A stretch of DNA of 64,000 nucleotides from Candidatus Delongbacteria bacterium (lineage in GTDB: Bacteria > CAIWAD01). The stretch is taken from positions 186,001 through 250,000 of the forward strand of contig JBAYTZ010000005.1 of the NCBI GenBank assembly GCA_041675285.1, written 5' to 3'. The translations under genes were made by a program, and so were the position numbers. The notes under the pieces are model-generated. The model was not told the origin of the DNA. It searched no databases and worked only from the letters and a program-made list of their open reading frames with translations. Below are positions 27,568-36,213 of the stretch, piece after piece (position 1 is the first letter of the stretch; each line of letters opens with the position of its first letter).

Positions 27568-29657
27568 GCGCGACCCCGGGCGGCCAGAGCCTGCTCATGC
27601 GGCGCAGCGACCTGCTGCTGGCTTTCGGCGTGGTGGGCATCGTGGTGATGATGGTCCTGCCGCTGCCGGCCATGTTCCTGGACCTTTTGCTGGCCTTGAA
27701 CATCATGCTCTCGCTGATGATCCTGCTGGTCTCGCTCTACACGATGGAGCCGCTGGAGTTCAGCATTTTCCCCGGCCTGCTGCTGATCCTCACCCTGTTC
27801 CGCCTCTCCATGAACGTGGCCTCCACGCGCCTGATCCTGGGCCAGGGCTACGGCGGCCGTGTGATCGAGGCCTTTGGGCACTTCGTCACCGGCAACAACC
27901 TGGTGGTGGGCTTCATCGTCTTCCTGATCCTGGTGCTGATCAACTTCATCGTCATCACCAAGGGCGCCGGCCGCGTGGCCGAGGTGGCGGCCCGCTTCAC
28001 GCTGGACGCCATGCCGGGCAAGCAGATGGCCATCGACGCCGAACTCAACAACGGGCTGATCGACGAGAAGGAGGCCCGCCGCCGCCGGGAGACCATCAGC
28101 CGCGAGGCGGACTTCTACGGGGCCATGGACGGCGCCAGCAAGTTCGTGCGCGGGGACGCCGTGGCCGGCCTGCTGATCACGGCCATCAACCTCGTGGGCG
28201 GGATCGCCGTGGGCACCCTGCAATTGAAGATGGGGCTGGCCGAGAGCGCCACGACCTTCAGCCTGCTGACCATCGGCGACGGCCTGGTCAACCAGATCCC
28301 GGCGCTGATCGTCTCGGCCTCGGCGGGCATCATCGTCACCCGGGCCGGAGCGCGCACCCAGTTCAGCCAGGACGTGGCCACCCAGCTGGTGCTGCAGGAG
28401 CGCCCACTCAAGGTGGCCTCCGTGCTGCTGGCGGTGTTCGCCATCGTGCCCGGCCTGCCCGCCGTGCCCTTCCTGCTGCTCGCCGCGGGCAGCGCGGGTC
28501 TGGCCTGGAAACTGAAAAAGACCCGGCTGGCCGAGGTGGAGGTCAAGGAGGTGGAGCTGGCCCGCCCGGTGGAGGAGCGCATCGAGGACTACCTGGCCCT
28601 GGACACGCTGGAGATCGAGCTGGGCTACGGACTGATCCCGCTGGTGGACACCACCGCCGGCGGCGACCTGCTGGCCCGGATCAAGCGCCTGCGCAAGCAG
28701 GTGGCCGCCGACCTGGGCCTGGTCCTGCCCCCGGTGCGCATCCGCGACGACATCAGCCTGCTGCCCGAGCAGTACCGCATCCGGATTCGCGGCATCGTGG
28801 TGGGGCAGTCCGAGCTGCGGCCCGGCTGGCGCCTGGCCATCGGGGCCCAGGTCAAGGACGCCACCCAGGCGCTGCCCGGCGTGCCCACCACGGATCCCAC
28901 CTTCGGCATGCCCGCGCTCTGGGTGCGGGAATCCAACCTGCGCGAGGCCGAGCGGCTGGGCTGCGCCCTGGTGGAACCCGCCGCCGTGCTGGCCACCCAC
29001 CTGGACGTGCTGGTCAAGCGCCACGCCGGGCGGATCCTCAGCCGCCAGGACGTGAAGAAGCTGCTGGAGAACCTGAAGCCCGAGCACGCCGCGCTGGTGG
29101 AGGAGCTGGTCCCCGCCCAGCTCAACCTGGGCCAGATCCACAAGGTCCTGCAGAAATTGTTGCGCGAGAGCGTGCCCATCCGCGACCTGGCCACCATCCT
29201 GGAGAGCCTGAGCGACACGGCGGAGCAAAGCAAGGATCCCGAGATTCTGGCGGAATACGCCCGCTTCGCGCTCTCTTCGACCATCAGCACCATTCTCAAA
29301 GGAGAGTACAGCCGGATAAAGGCGGTCACTCTGGAACCCGATTTAGAGACAGCTTTGGCGCGGGAACGGGACGGGACGCGCGCCGGCAGTCTGTCTCCAG
29401 AGGAATTCGCCCAGGTCATCACTCAGCTGCGCCAGGCCCGCGACCGCCTGCAGGGCGAGGGGCGCACGCCCGTGGTGGTGACCCGGCCGGAAATCCGCTC
29501 CTATCTGCGCCGCCTGCTCGAGGGTCCGCTGCCGGACCTGCTGGTGGTGGCCTACAGCGAGCTCAGCATGGACGTGGAACTGGAATCCACGGCCCAGGTG
29601 GGTCTGGCCAAGCGTCTGCGCGGGCCGGAGCCGGGCTTGCGGGAGCAGATGGCATGA
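27564..29657 (+). CDS. flhA: Flagellar export-gate protein FlhA
   Basis: A 697-residue protein of normal length. It has eight predicted membrane segments in the first 320 residues, with the family signature RLSMNVASTRLIL and the loop DAMPGKQMAIDAELNNGLID. The large cytoplasmic domain contains ELGYGLIPLVD and VRIRDDISLLPEQYRIRI. FlhA forms the ring-shaped nonamer that receives export substrates and couples proton flow to export. ATGA overlap with flhB; the next gene begins at or just after its stop. Confidence 0.97.
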   Translation: MSATPGGQSLLMRRSDLLLAFGVVGIVVMMVLPLPAMFLDLLLALNIMLSLMILLVSLYTMEPLEFSIFPGLLLILTLFRLSMNVASTRLILGQGYGGRVIEAFGHFVTGNNLVVGFIVFLILVLINFIVITKGAGRVAEVAARFTLDAMPGKQMAIDAELNNGLIDEKEARRRRETISREADFYGAMDGASKFVRGDAVAGLLITAINLVGGIAVGTLQLKMGLAESATTFSLLTIGDGLVNQIPALIVSASAGIIVTRAGARTQFSQDVATQLVLQERPLKVASVLLAVFAIVPGLPAVPFLLLAAGSAGLAWKLKKTRLAEVEVKEVELARPVEERIEDYLALDTLEIELGYGLIPLVDTTAGGDLLARIKRLRKQVAADLGLVLPPVRIRDDISLLPEQYRIRIRGIVVGQSELRPGWRLAIGAQVKDATQALPGVPTTDPTFGMPALWVRESNLREAERLGCALVEPAAVLATHLDVLVKRHAGRILSRQDVKKLLENLKPEHAALVEELVPAQLNLGQIHKVLQKLLRESVPIRDLATILESLSDTAEQSKDPEILAEYARFALSSTISTILKGEYSRIKAVTLEPDLETALARERDGTRAGSLSPEEFAQVITQLRQARDRLQGEGRTPVVVTRPEIRSYLRRLLEGPLPDLLVVAYSELSMDVELESTAQVGLAKRLRGPEPGLREQMA

Positions 29658-29704
29658 GAGCGCAGCGGCCGGGGCAGCGTCCATGGAATGAAGGGGACTC
29701 CTCC

Positions 29705-31672
29705 ATGGACCGGAATGGAACACTGCGTGCGCACTGGCTGGTGGTGGACGACGACCCGGCCATGCTGCGGCTGCTGGACGCCTTCCTGCACGACCAGGGC
29801 GCGCGGGCCGACACGGCCGGCGGCGGGGCCGAGGCGCTGGAATTCCTGCGGCGGCAGACCGTGGACGTGGTGCTGACGGACCGCAACATGCCCTGCCTGG
29901 ACGGGCACGTCCTGCTGGGGGAGATTCGTCAGCGCTGGCCGCAGATCGACGTGGTGATGATGACCGGCATGTCCTCGGTGAAGACGGCCGTGGAGGCCAT
30001 GCGGCTGGGGGCGGCGGACTACATCGAGAAGCCCCTGGACCTCCAGACGGCGCTGGGCGTCTTCCAGCGCGTGGAGGAGCACCGCCGCCTGCGCCAGGAG
30101 CGCGACCGCCTGCGGGCCGAGGTGGCCCTGCGCGACCTGAGCCAGGTCATCACCTCCAACCTGCACATGAGCGACCTGCCCTCGCGCATCGCCGACCTGA
30201 TCACGCGCGTGTTCGGCGTGGAGGAGATCACGGTCCAGTACCGGGCTGCCGGCGACGAGGACGAGGACCTGCTCTGGCGCAGTTTCAACCGCGCCCAGCC
30301 CGACGAGCTCGACGACTCGGAGGCCGTGCTGGCCCTGGAGGCGGCCACCCGCGGGGATTGCGTGCAGCGCCGGCTGGACGGCCGCTGGGTGGTCTGCCTG
30401 CCGCTGCTGGTGGACGCCCAGTCCCGGGGCTCGATCCTGCTGGGCCGCGCGCCCACGGAGCCGGGCTTCGACGAGCAGCAGCTCGAACTGCTGCGGATCA
30501 TGGCCAGCCACGTGACCATCGCGCTGGAGAACGCCCACCTGTTCCAGGTGGCCACGCGCCAGATGCGCTCCACCCAGAAGCTGGCGGAGATCGGCCGCCG
30601 GCTCAACGCCAGCCTGGACATGGAGGACACGCTGCAGGAGATCCACGCCGGCGTGGCGGGCCTCTTGCCCTGCGACTACACCATCGTCGTAATGCTGGAG
30701 CGCAGCCTGGATCGGTTGCACCTGGACATCTGCGGCCAGCGCGCGCCCTCCCCCGAACTGCTGGCCCGCCTGCTGGAGGTGATCCGCGCCCGGGTGCGGC
30801 GGATCCAGGACCCGGCCTTCCACTACCAGACCGAGACGCCCAACCTGCGGGCGCTGGAGGCCGGCGTGATGCCCGAGGGCGAGCTGGCGCACCGGATCTG
30901 GGTGCCCATGACCGACAACCAGGGGGCGATGGGCCTCTTGGGCGTGATCCGGCTGGCGGGGCGGGATCTCTTGGAGCGCGAGGTCCAGAACGTGATGCTG
31001 CTCTCCAGCAGCGTGGCCTCGGCCCTGCAGAACTCGCTGCTGTTCACCAGCATGCGCCGCATGCACATCGAGACCATCCAGGTGCTCTCCAAGGCCATCG
31101 ACGAGAAGGACCACTACACGCACGGCCACTCGGCCCAGGTGGGCGGCATCGCCGTCAAGCTGGGGCGGCGGGCCGGGATCCATCTGGGCGAGGAGCTCGA
31201 GGAGATCCGCCTGGGCGGGCTGATGCACGACCTGGGCAAGATCGGGATCCGCGACGCCGTGCTGAACAAGCCCGGCCGCTTGACCCCCGAAGAGTACGAC
31301 CACATCAAGACGCACCCGCTGGTGGGGGCGGAGATCCTGCGCCGCGCGCCGCACCTCCAGCCGTTGGTGCCCTACGTGCGCCACCACCACGAGCAGTGGA
31401 ACGGCGGCGGCTACCCCGACGGCCTGCGGGGCGACGAGATCCCACTCAAGGTGCGGATCCTCACCATCGCCGACACCTTCCACGCCATGGCCAGCGACCG
31501 CATCTACCGCAAGGGCATGGGCATCGAGCGCATTCTGGACTACCTGAAGGAAAGCTCCGGCGAACTGTTCGATCCCGCGCTGGTGGAGCTCTTCCTGGAC
31601 TGCTGGCAGCGCGGCATCATCACCATGGACGACATCAACTACGAACCCCTGGCCGCGCAGCGGGCCGGGTAG
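29705..31672 (+). CDS. Response regulator with two GAF-like domains and HD-GYP output
   Basis: A 655-residue protein. The ATG at 29705 has AAGGGGA upstream; an alternative ATG at 29654 overlaps flhA by four bases. Residues 10-125 are a receiver with WLVVDDDPAML, Asp59 in VVLTDRNMP and Lys in YIEKPLDL. Two GAF-like domains follow (about 145-285 and 300-445). Residues about 460-640 are an HD-GYP domain with HGHSAQVGG, LMHDLGKIGI (His508/Asp509), HHHEQWNGGGYPDGL and RILTIADTFHAM. HD-GYP proteins hydrolyse cyclic di-GMP. Its place inside the flagellar operon suggests that it lowers c-di-GMP to favour motility. Activity is inferred from intact residues. Confidence 0.93.
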   Translation: MDRNGTLRAHWLVVDDDPAMLRLLDAFLHDQGARADTAGGGAEALEFLRRQTVDVVLTDRNMPCLDGHVLLGEIRQRWPQIDVVMMTGMSSVKTAVEAMRLGAADYIEKPLDLQTALGVFQRVEEHRRLRQERDRLRAEVALRDLSQVITSNLHMSDLPSRIADLITRVFGVEEITVQYRAAGDEDEDLLWRSFNRAQPDELDDSEAVLALEAATRGDCVQRRLDGRWVVCLPLLVDAQSRGSILLGRAPTEPGFDEQQLELLRIMASHVTIALENAHLFQVATRQMRSTQKLAEIGRRLNASLDMEDTLQEIHAGVAGLLPCDYTIVVMLERSLDRLHLDICGQRAPSPELLARLLEVIRARVRRIQDPAFHYQTETPNLRALEAGVMPEGELAHRIWVPMTDNQGAMGLLGVIRLAGRDLLEREVQNVMLLSSSVASALQNSLLFTSMRRMHIETIQVLSKAIDEKDHYTHGHSAQVGGIAVKLGRRAGIHLGEELEEIRLGGLMHDLGKIGIRDAVLNKPGRLTPEEYDHIKTHPLVGAEILRRAPHLQPLVPYVRHHHEQWNGGGYPDGLRGDEIPLKVRILTIADTFHAMASDRIYRKGMGIERILDYLKESSGELFDPALVELFLDCWQRGIITMDDINYEPLAAQRAG

Positions 31673-31684
31673 ACGGGAGGCGGG

Positions 31685-32974
31685 ATGCAGATCCAGACCT
31701 TCACCGGAGCGAACCTGGTGGAAGCGTTGAGCCAGGTCAAACAGGAGCTGGGGGAGGAGGCGATCATCCTCACCAGCCGCCGGGCCGAGGATCCCTCCCG
31801 CCTGCCCGCCGGGCACACGGTGGAAGTCGTGGCCGCCCTGCCCCATCCGCCCCTGACCCGCGGCCGTCCCGCCGCCCGCACGGGCCAGCCCCGCGCCTGG
31901 AATCCGCCCCGCATCGGGCGGGACGGCCAGCCGCTGGAACCGGCCGGCGCGCCTGCGCTGCCGGCCCCCGTGGCGGCCGCCCCCGCCGCCGCGCCGCCGC
32001 GGCCGGAGAGCGCCCCGCCGGCAGGGCGGGCGGTCCAGGCCGAGGAACTGGGCGAGCTGCGCCAGGAGCTGCTGGAGCTGCGCCGCAGCCTGAAGGACCA
32101 CAGCCTGTCCAACCGCTACGGCCAGCACCGCGCCTGGAGCGCCGGGCACGAGCAGGCCCTGCGCACGCTCTGCGGCCGCGGACTCTCGCGCCCCAGCGCC
32201 TGCGCGCTGCTGGACGAGGTGGCCGACGTGGACGGCGCAGAGCTGGAGAATTCACTGCTGGCGGCCCTGGCCCGGCGCCTGCCCTGCGCCGCGGGCGACA
32301 GCGCCGGCCCCCGGCGGGTTGAGGTGCTGGTGGGTCCCACGGGCGTGGGCAAGACCACGGCGCTGGCCAAGCTTCTGCTCAACCGCGGGATGGGCCAGCA
32401 GCGGGCCGGGATCCTCAACCTGGACACCAAGCGCGTCACGGCCGTGGAGCAGATCCGCCGGCTGGCGGCCATCCTGCACGCGCCGCTGGAGAGCGTCTAC
32501 CGGCCCTCCGAGCTGGGCGCGGCCCTGGAGCGCCTGGCGGGCTGCGACCTGATCCTGGTGGACACGCCAGGCACGGGTCCGCGCGAGCGGCTGGGCCTGG
32601 AACGGCTGCGGGCCTTCCTGAAGGAGCTCAAGCCGCGCCACATCCACGTGGTGGTGCCGGCATCCATGCGGCTGGAGGACCAGCTGGCCTCGGTCCAGCC
32701 CTGGAAGAGCGCCGGGGCCGACCGCCTGCTGGTGACCAAGCTGGACGAGGCCACGGGCCTGGGCGGCGTGGTGGACTTGGCCGAGCAGGCCGGCCTGCCC
32801 CTGTCCTGGGTGGGCACGGGGCCGCGGATCCCCGACGATCTGGTCCGCCCCACCGGCCGGCTGCTGGCAGGTTGGCTGCTGAAACCCGACACTCTGGGGC
32901 GGGTGGACGACGAGAAGGCCGCGGGCCTGCGGCGCCTGCAGGCGCTGGTCGCCGGCGCGCGGGAACTGGCGTAG
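31685..32974 (+). CDS. flhF: Flagellar SRP-like GTPase FlhF
   Basis: A 429-residue protein with the three-part layout of FlhF. The N-terminal B domain (MQIQTFTGANLVEALSQVKQ, GEEAIILTSR) is followed by an Ala/Pro-rich linker (about 50-125), an N domain and the GTPase G domain. GTPase motifs: GPTGVGKTT (about 217-225), LNLDTKR, LVDTPGTG and LVTKLDEATGLGG. FlhF places and starts assembly of flagella at the cell pole. It is followed by an FlhG-like gene, the usual partner that stimulates its GTPase. Confidence 0.95.
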   Translation: MQIQTFTGANLVEALSQVKQELGEEAIILTSRRAEDPSRLPAGHTVEVVAALPHPPLTRGRPAARTGQPRAWNPPRIGRDGQPLEPAGAPALPAPVAAAPAAAPPRPESAPPAGRAVQAEELGELRQELLELRRSLKDHSLSNRYGQHRAWSAGHEQALRTLCGRGLSRPSACALLDEVADVDGAELENSLLAALARRLPCAAGDSAGPRRVEVLVGPTGVGKTTALAKLLLNRGMGQQRAGILNLDTKRVTAVEQIRRLAAILHAPLESVYRPSELGAALERLAGCDLILVDTPGTGPRERLGLERLRAFLKELKPRHIHVVVPASMRLEDQLASVQPWKSAGADRLLVTKLDEATGLGGVVDLAEQAGLPLSWVGTGPRIPDDLVRPTGRLLAGWLLKPDTLGRVDDEKAAGLRRLQALVAGARELA

Positions 32975-33001
32975 GACAGGACAACCAGGAGCGGAGCCGG
33001 C

Positions 33002-33784
33002 ATGGGCATGGGGCGCATTCTGTTGCTGGCGGGACTGCCGGCGGGCCTGGGGGCCAGCACCGTGGCCCTGGCCCTGGCGGACGCCCTCTGCGGGCTGGAG
33101 CGCAGCGTCGTGCTGGTGGCCAGCCTGGCGGGGCTGGGCAATCCGCCCCTGAGTCCGCTGCCCGCCCAGGCGCTGGGGTCGGCCTGGCTGCTGCCCCAGG
33201 AGAGCGGGCCGGACTTCCTGCCCCTGGAGCTCTGCGACGAGCGCGAGTTGCCCGGCCTGCTGCCCCTGCTGGCGCGCGAGGCGGACTTCATCCTGGTGGA
33301 CCGCTTCACGGGCCTGCACGTCAAGGGCAATCCCTGGTACCGCGCGGCGGACGAAGTGGTGCTGCTGGTGGACGGCCGGCCGGGCCTGGACACACGCAGC
33401 CTGCTGCTGGCGGGCCACGTCCTGCGGCACTGGCCCGGGCGGCCCCTGCACGTTCTGCACACCCGGATGGGCGGACCCTTCAACTGGCAGACCCAGGCCC
33501 AGCGCTTCCTGCGCCGGCTGGAGCGCCACCACGGCCTGCCCGCGCGGGATCTGGGCTGCCTGCCCGAGGCCGCAGAGATCCAGCGCTCCCACGAGGAGGG
33601 CCGGCCCTTCACGCGGATGTATCCCAACCACCCGGGCTCCCGTCAGCTGCGCCAGACGGCCCGCCAGTTGCTGCGCCTGGCCGATCTGGGCCTGCCGCGG
33701 TCTCCCGTCCGCGAACCGGACTGGCAACGTGATCCAAACACGCCGCGCGAGGTGGGATTGCAGCGCGTGGAGGTCCGCCCATGA
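33002..33784 (+). CDS. FlhG/MinD-like ATPase homologue with degenerate P-loop
   Basis: A 260-residue protein in the flhG position between flhF and fliA. It keeps the MinD-family pattern of GLGASTVALALADAL at the N-terminus, a Walker-B-like FILVDRFTGL, and a late LLLVDGRPGLDTRS segment. The deviant Walker A (KGGxGKST) reads PAGLGAST at residues 13-20, so the signature Lys is Pro13 and the catalytic Lys is Ala18. Without these it is unlikely to hydrolyse ATP. FlhG limits flagellar number through FlhF; this version may be a non-catalytic regulator. ATG at 33002 or 33008 are both possible. It overlaps the next gene by four bases. Confidence 0.8.
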   Translation: MGMGRILLLAGLPAGLGASTVALALADALCGLERSVVLVASLAGLGNPPLSPLPAQALGSAWLLPQESGPDFLPLELCDERELPGLLPLLAREADFILVDRFTGLHVKGNPWYRAADEVVLLVDGRPGLDTRSLLLAGHVLRHWPGRPLHVLHTRMGGPFNWQTQAQRFLRRLERHHGLPARDLGCLPEAAEIQRSHEEGRPFTRMYPNHPGSRQLRQTARQLLRLADLGLPRSPVREPDWQRDPNTPREVGLQRVEVRP

Positions 33785-34158
33785 GCCAGGGCAAGTCGGC
33801 CAAAGGCACGGCGGGAGACCAGATCTTCACCAAGGTGAGCGTGCTGGTCTTCCTGGGTGTGTTCCTGATGGGACTGGGCGCCGAGCTGCCGCTTTGGACG
33901 GCTGTCTACCGCGCCTTCTTCGTCTGGCTGGTGGTCAGCCTGCTGGGCGGCGCCGTCCGGGTGGGCTGGAAGTACCACCTTTATCAGCAGCGCGAGCACG
34001 ACCTGCACGCCAACCTCAACCGGGCCAAGGAGCAGGAGGAACGCCTGCTGCAGGAGCGCCGGATCAAGCGCGAGCAGGCGGCCGAGCAGATGAACGATCT
34101 GCTGGAAGTGGTGGACGGCGATCATCGCGTCCGCGGCGATTCGGAGACGACCAAGTAG
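33781..34158 (+). CDS. Small two-helix membrane protein of the flagellar operon
   Basis: A 125-residue protein I do not recognise. After a polar start there are two membrane segments (VSVLVFLGVFLMGLGAELPL and AFFVWLVVSLLGGAVRVGW). A charged coiled-coil-like helix of about 50 residues (QQREHDLHANLNRAKEQEER) follows, ending in a polar tail. It is coupled to the flhG-like gene by an ATGA overlap and precedes fliA, so it is probably expressed with them. By inference it is a membrane anchor or a flagellar-pole factor. Confidence 0.75.
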   Translation: MSQGKSAKGTAGDQIFTKVSVLVFLGVFLMGLGAELPLWTAVYRAFFVWLVVSLLGGAVRVGWKYHLYQQREHDLHANLNRAKEQEERLLQERRIKREQAAEQMNDLLEVVDGDHRVRGDSETTK

Positions 34159-34218
34159 CGCGGGCTCACCCCGTGAAGGCCGGATCCCCGCCGGATCCGA
34201 TTGCGAAGGAATACCAGG

Positions 34219-34980
34219 ATGGGCGTGCAGGCCGATCAGCTGTGGGACGCGTTTCGCCAGGACCCGAGCCCCAAGGCCAAGGAGGCCCTGCTGGTGGCCT
34301 ACCTGCCGGTGGTGAAGCAGGTGGCCAGCCGCATGAAGATGTCCCTGCCCCACTCCGTCCACCTGGACGACCTGGTGGGTTCGGGGATCATGGGGCTCAT
34401 CAACTCGGTGGAGAATTTCAACCCCGAGCTGGGCTTCAAATTCGAGACCTACGCCATCCCGCGCATCCGCGGCGCCATCCTGGACGGATTGCGCGACTTC
34501 GACTGGGTGCCGCGCTCCATCCGCTCCAAGGAGAAGCTGCTGGAGAGCACCATCACGGCGCTGGAGAACGAGCTGGGCCGGATCCCCACCGACGAGGAGA
34601 TCTCCGGCCGGCTGGACTTGACGCTCAGCGAGTATCACAAGCTGGTGGACGACGTGAACGCCACCACGCTGCTCTCCTTCGACCGGCCGCTGGGCAACGA
34701 CGGCGACTCCAGCAGCAGCCTCTACGACCTGGTGGCGGACGCGGGCAACGACAACCCGCTGGACATGATGGAGCGCAAGGAGATCCGCAACCTGCTGGTG
34801 GAGCTGATCAACCGCCTGCCCGAGCAGGACAAGCTGGTCATCGCGCTCTACTACTACGAGGAACTGACGCTCAAGGAGATCGGCAAGGTGCTGGACATCT
34901 CGGAGAGCCGGGTCTCGCAGATCCACACCAAGATCATCCTCAGCATGAAGACGCACATCAAACGACTGATCAGCATGTAA
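34219..34980 (+). CDS. fliA: Flagellar sigma factor FliA (sigma28/WhiG family)
   Basis: A 253-residue sigma-70 family protein. The ATG at 34219 follows GAAGGAAT with nine nucleotides. Region 2 reads LPHSVHLDDLVGSGIMGLI and FNPELGFKFETYAIPRIRGAILDGLR. Region 3 is DWVPRSIRSKEKLLE. Region 4 is LPEQDKLVIALYYYEELTLKEIG with the helix-turn-helix LDISESRVSQIHTKII. Sigma28 directs late flagellar genes. No FlgM anti-sigma gene was recognised in the window. Confidence 0.95.
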   Translation: MGVQADQLWDAFRQDPSPKAKEALLVAYLPVVKQVASRMKMSLPHSVHLDDLVGSGIMGLINSVENFNPELGFKFETYAIPRIRGAILDGLRDFDWVPRSIRSKEKLLESTITALENELGRIPTDEEISGRLDLTLSEYHKLVDDVNATTLLSFDRPLGNDGDSSSSLYDLVADAGNDNPLDMMERKEIRNLLVELINRLPEQDKLVIALYYYEELTLKEIGKVLDISESRVSQIHTKIILSMKTHIKRLISM

Positions 34981-34981
34981 G

Positions 34982-35305
34982 ATGAACCTGATCCGCGGAC
35001 CCGAGCCGGAGCGGCGCGTCTCACCCATCGACAGCGGGCCCCGCACCCGCGTCCGGGCCGGTCTGCGGCGGGATCAGCCCCGGGATTGGCTGGAGGAGTC
35101 CGGCGAGCACGAGGGCGGGGAGGACTTCCCGCGCGAGCTGGCCCGCCAGGTGGAGGAAGGTCCGGCCGCGTCCGGGCCGCACGCGCAGGAGGACGAGGCC
35201 CCGGCCCGGCTGCCGGAGGACCGGGTGGAGATTCATGGTCTGGCGGCGCAGGCCCCGCCGGACGAGGCGCCCCCCGCGGGGCACAGGCTGGATGTGAAAG
35301 TCTGA
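34982..35305 (+). CDS. Small hydrophilic protein of unknown function
   Basis: A 107-residue reading frame starting one base after the fliA stop and overlapping the next start by one base (TGATG). The close packing supports translation. Composition is dominated by Pro, Glu, Arg and Ala with no hydrophobic core (for example EESGEHEGGEDFPREL), so it may be disordered. No family recognised. Confidence 0.55.
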   Translation: MNLIRGPEPERRVSPIDSGPRTRVRAGLRRDQPRDWLEESGEHEGGEDFPRELARQVEEGPAASGPHAQEDEAPARLPEDRVEIHGLAAQAPPDEAPPAGHRLDVKV

Positions 35306-36213
35306 TGTCGGTTCACGCCAACAGCACCCGCATCCGGCGGATCGCCCAGGGGATCCACGACCTGCCCACTCTGCCCACGGTGGTGGCCAAGATCATCGAA
35401 CTGGTGGACAACCCGCGCACCAACGCCGCCACCCTGGCCCGCTTGATCTCCTCCGACCCCGGCCTGACCGCCCGCATGCTCAAGATGGCCAACAGCGCCT
35501 ACTACGGCTTCCCCAAGCGCATCGGCACCATCAACCTGGCCATCGTCGTGCTGGGCTTCAACACCGTCCGCGACCTGGCCGTCTCCGCCAGCCTGGTGGA
35601 GCGCGTCAGCCTGAACTACGAAGGCAACGACCTGCTGGGCGACTTCTGGGAGCACAGCGTCTCCACGGCCGTGGCCGCGCGCATGCTCCAGCGCCTGAGC
35701 CCGAGCCGCTCCGCCGGCGAGGCCTTCGTGGCCGGCCTGCTGCACGACATCGGCCGGCTGGTGGTGGCGCGCTACCTGCCCGACGAGTTCATCAAGGTGC
35801 AGGGGCTGGTGGAGCAGGGCGAGCAGGGCATCTGGCAGATCGAGCACGAGGTGCTGGGGATGGGCCACGCCGAGATCGGCGGCCTGCTCTGCCGGCACTG
35901 GAACTTGCCCGAGGCGCTCTGCGAGGCGATCACCTGGCACCACGCCCCGCTCTTCCAGGAAGAGCGCGATCCGCTGACCTGCATCCTGCACGTGGCCGAG
36001 TACATGGCCCTGCGCAGCAGCCGCAACCCGCACATGGAGGGCCGCCTGCGCCCCATCGAGGGCGGGGTGTCCGACGTGCTGGGCCTGCGCCGCAACGCGC
36101 GCGGCGAGCCGGATCTGGTCTGGTACCTGGAACGCTTCCAGGCCGAGTTGCAGCGGGCCGAGGCCTTTCGCGACCTGGTCCTGGGCCGCCAGCCGCAGGA
36201 GTCCACCCCATGA
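35305..36213 (+). CDS. HDOD domain protein
   Basis: A 302-residue protein. The ATG at 35305 overlaps the upstream stop. The HDOD domain fills residues about 10-220: IHDLPTLPTVVAKIIELVDN, LISSDPGLTARMLKMANSAYYG, TINLAIVVLGFNTVRDLAVS, FVAGLLHDIGRLVVARYLP and CEAITWHHAPL. HDOD proteins are signalling and scaffold proteins related to HD phosphohydrolases that usually lack hydrolytic activity; many affect motility and c-di-GMP signalling. The neighbour HD-GYP and kinase-like genes suggest a shared signalling role. ATGA overlap with the next gene. Confidence 0.92.
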   Translation: MSVHANSTRIRRIAQGIHDLPTLPTVVAKIIELVDNPRTNAATLARLISSDPGLTARMLKMANSAYYGFPKRIGTINLAIVVLGFNTVRDLAVSASLVERVSLNYEGNDLLGDFWEHSVSTAVAARMLQRLSPSRSAGEAFVAGLLHDIGRLVVARYLPDEFIKVQGLVEQGEQGIWQIEHEVLGMGHAEIGGLLCRHWNLPEALCEAITWHHAPLFQEERDPLTCILHVAEYMALRSSRNPHMEGRLRPIEGGVSDVLGLRRNARGEPDLVWYLERFQAELQRAEAFRDLVLGRQPQESTP

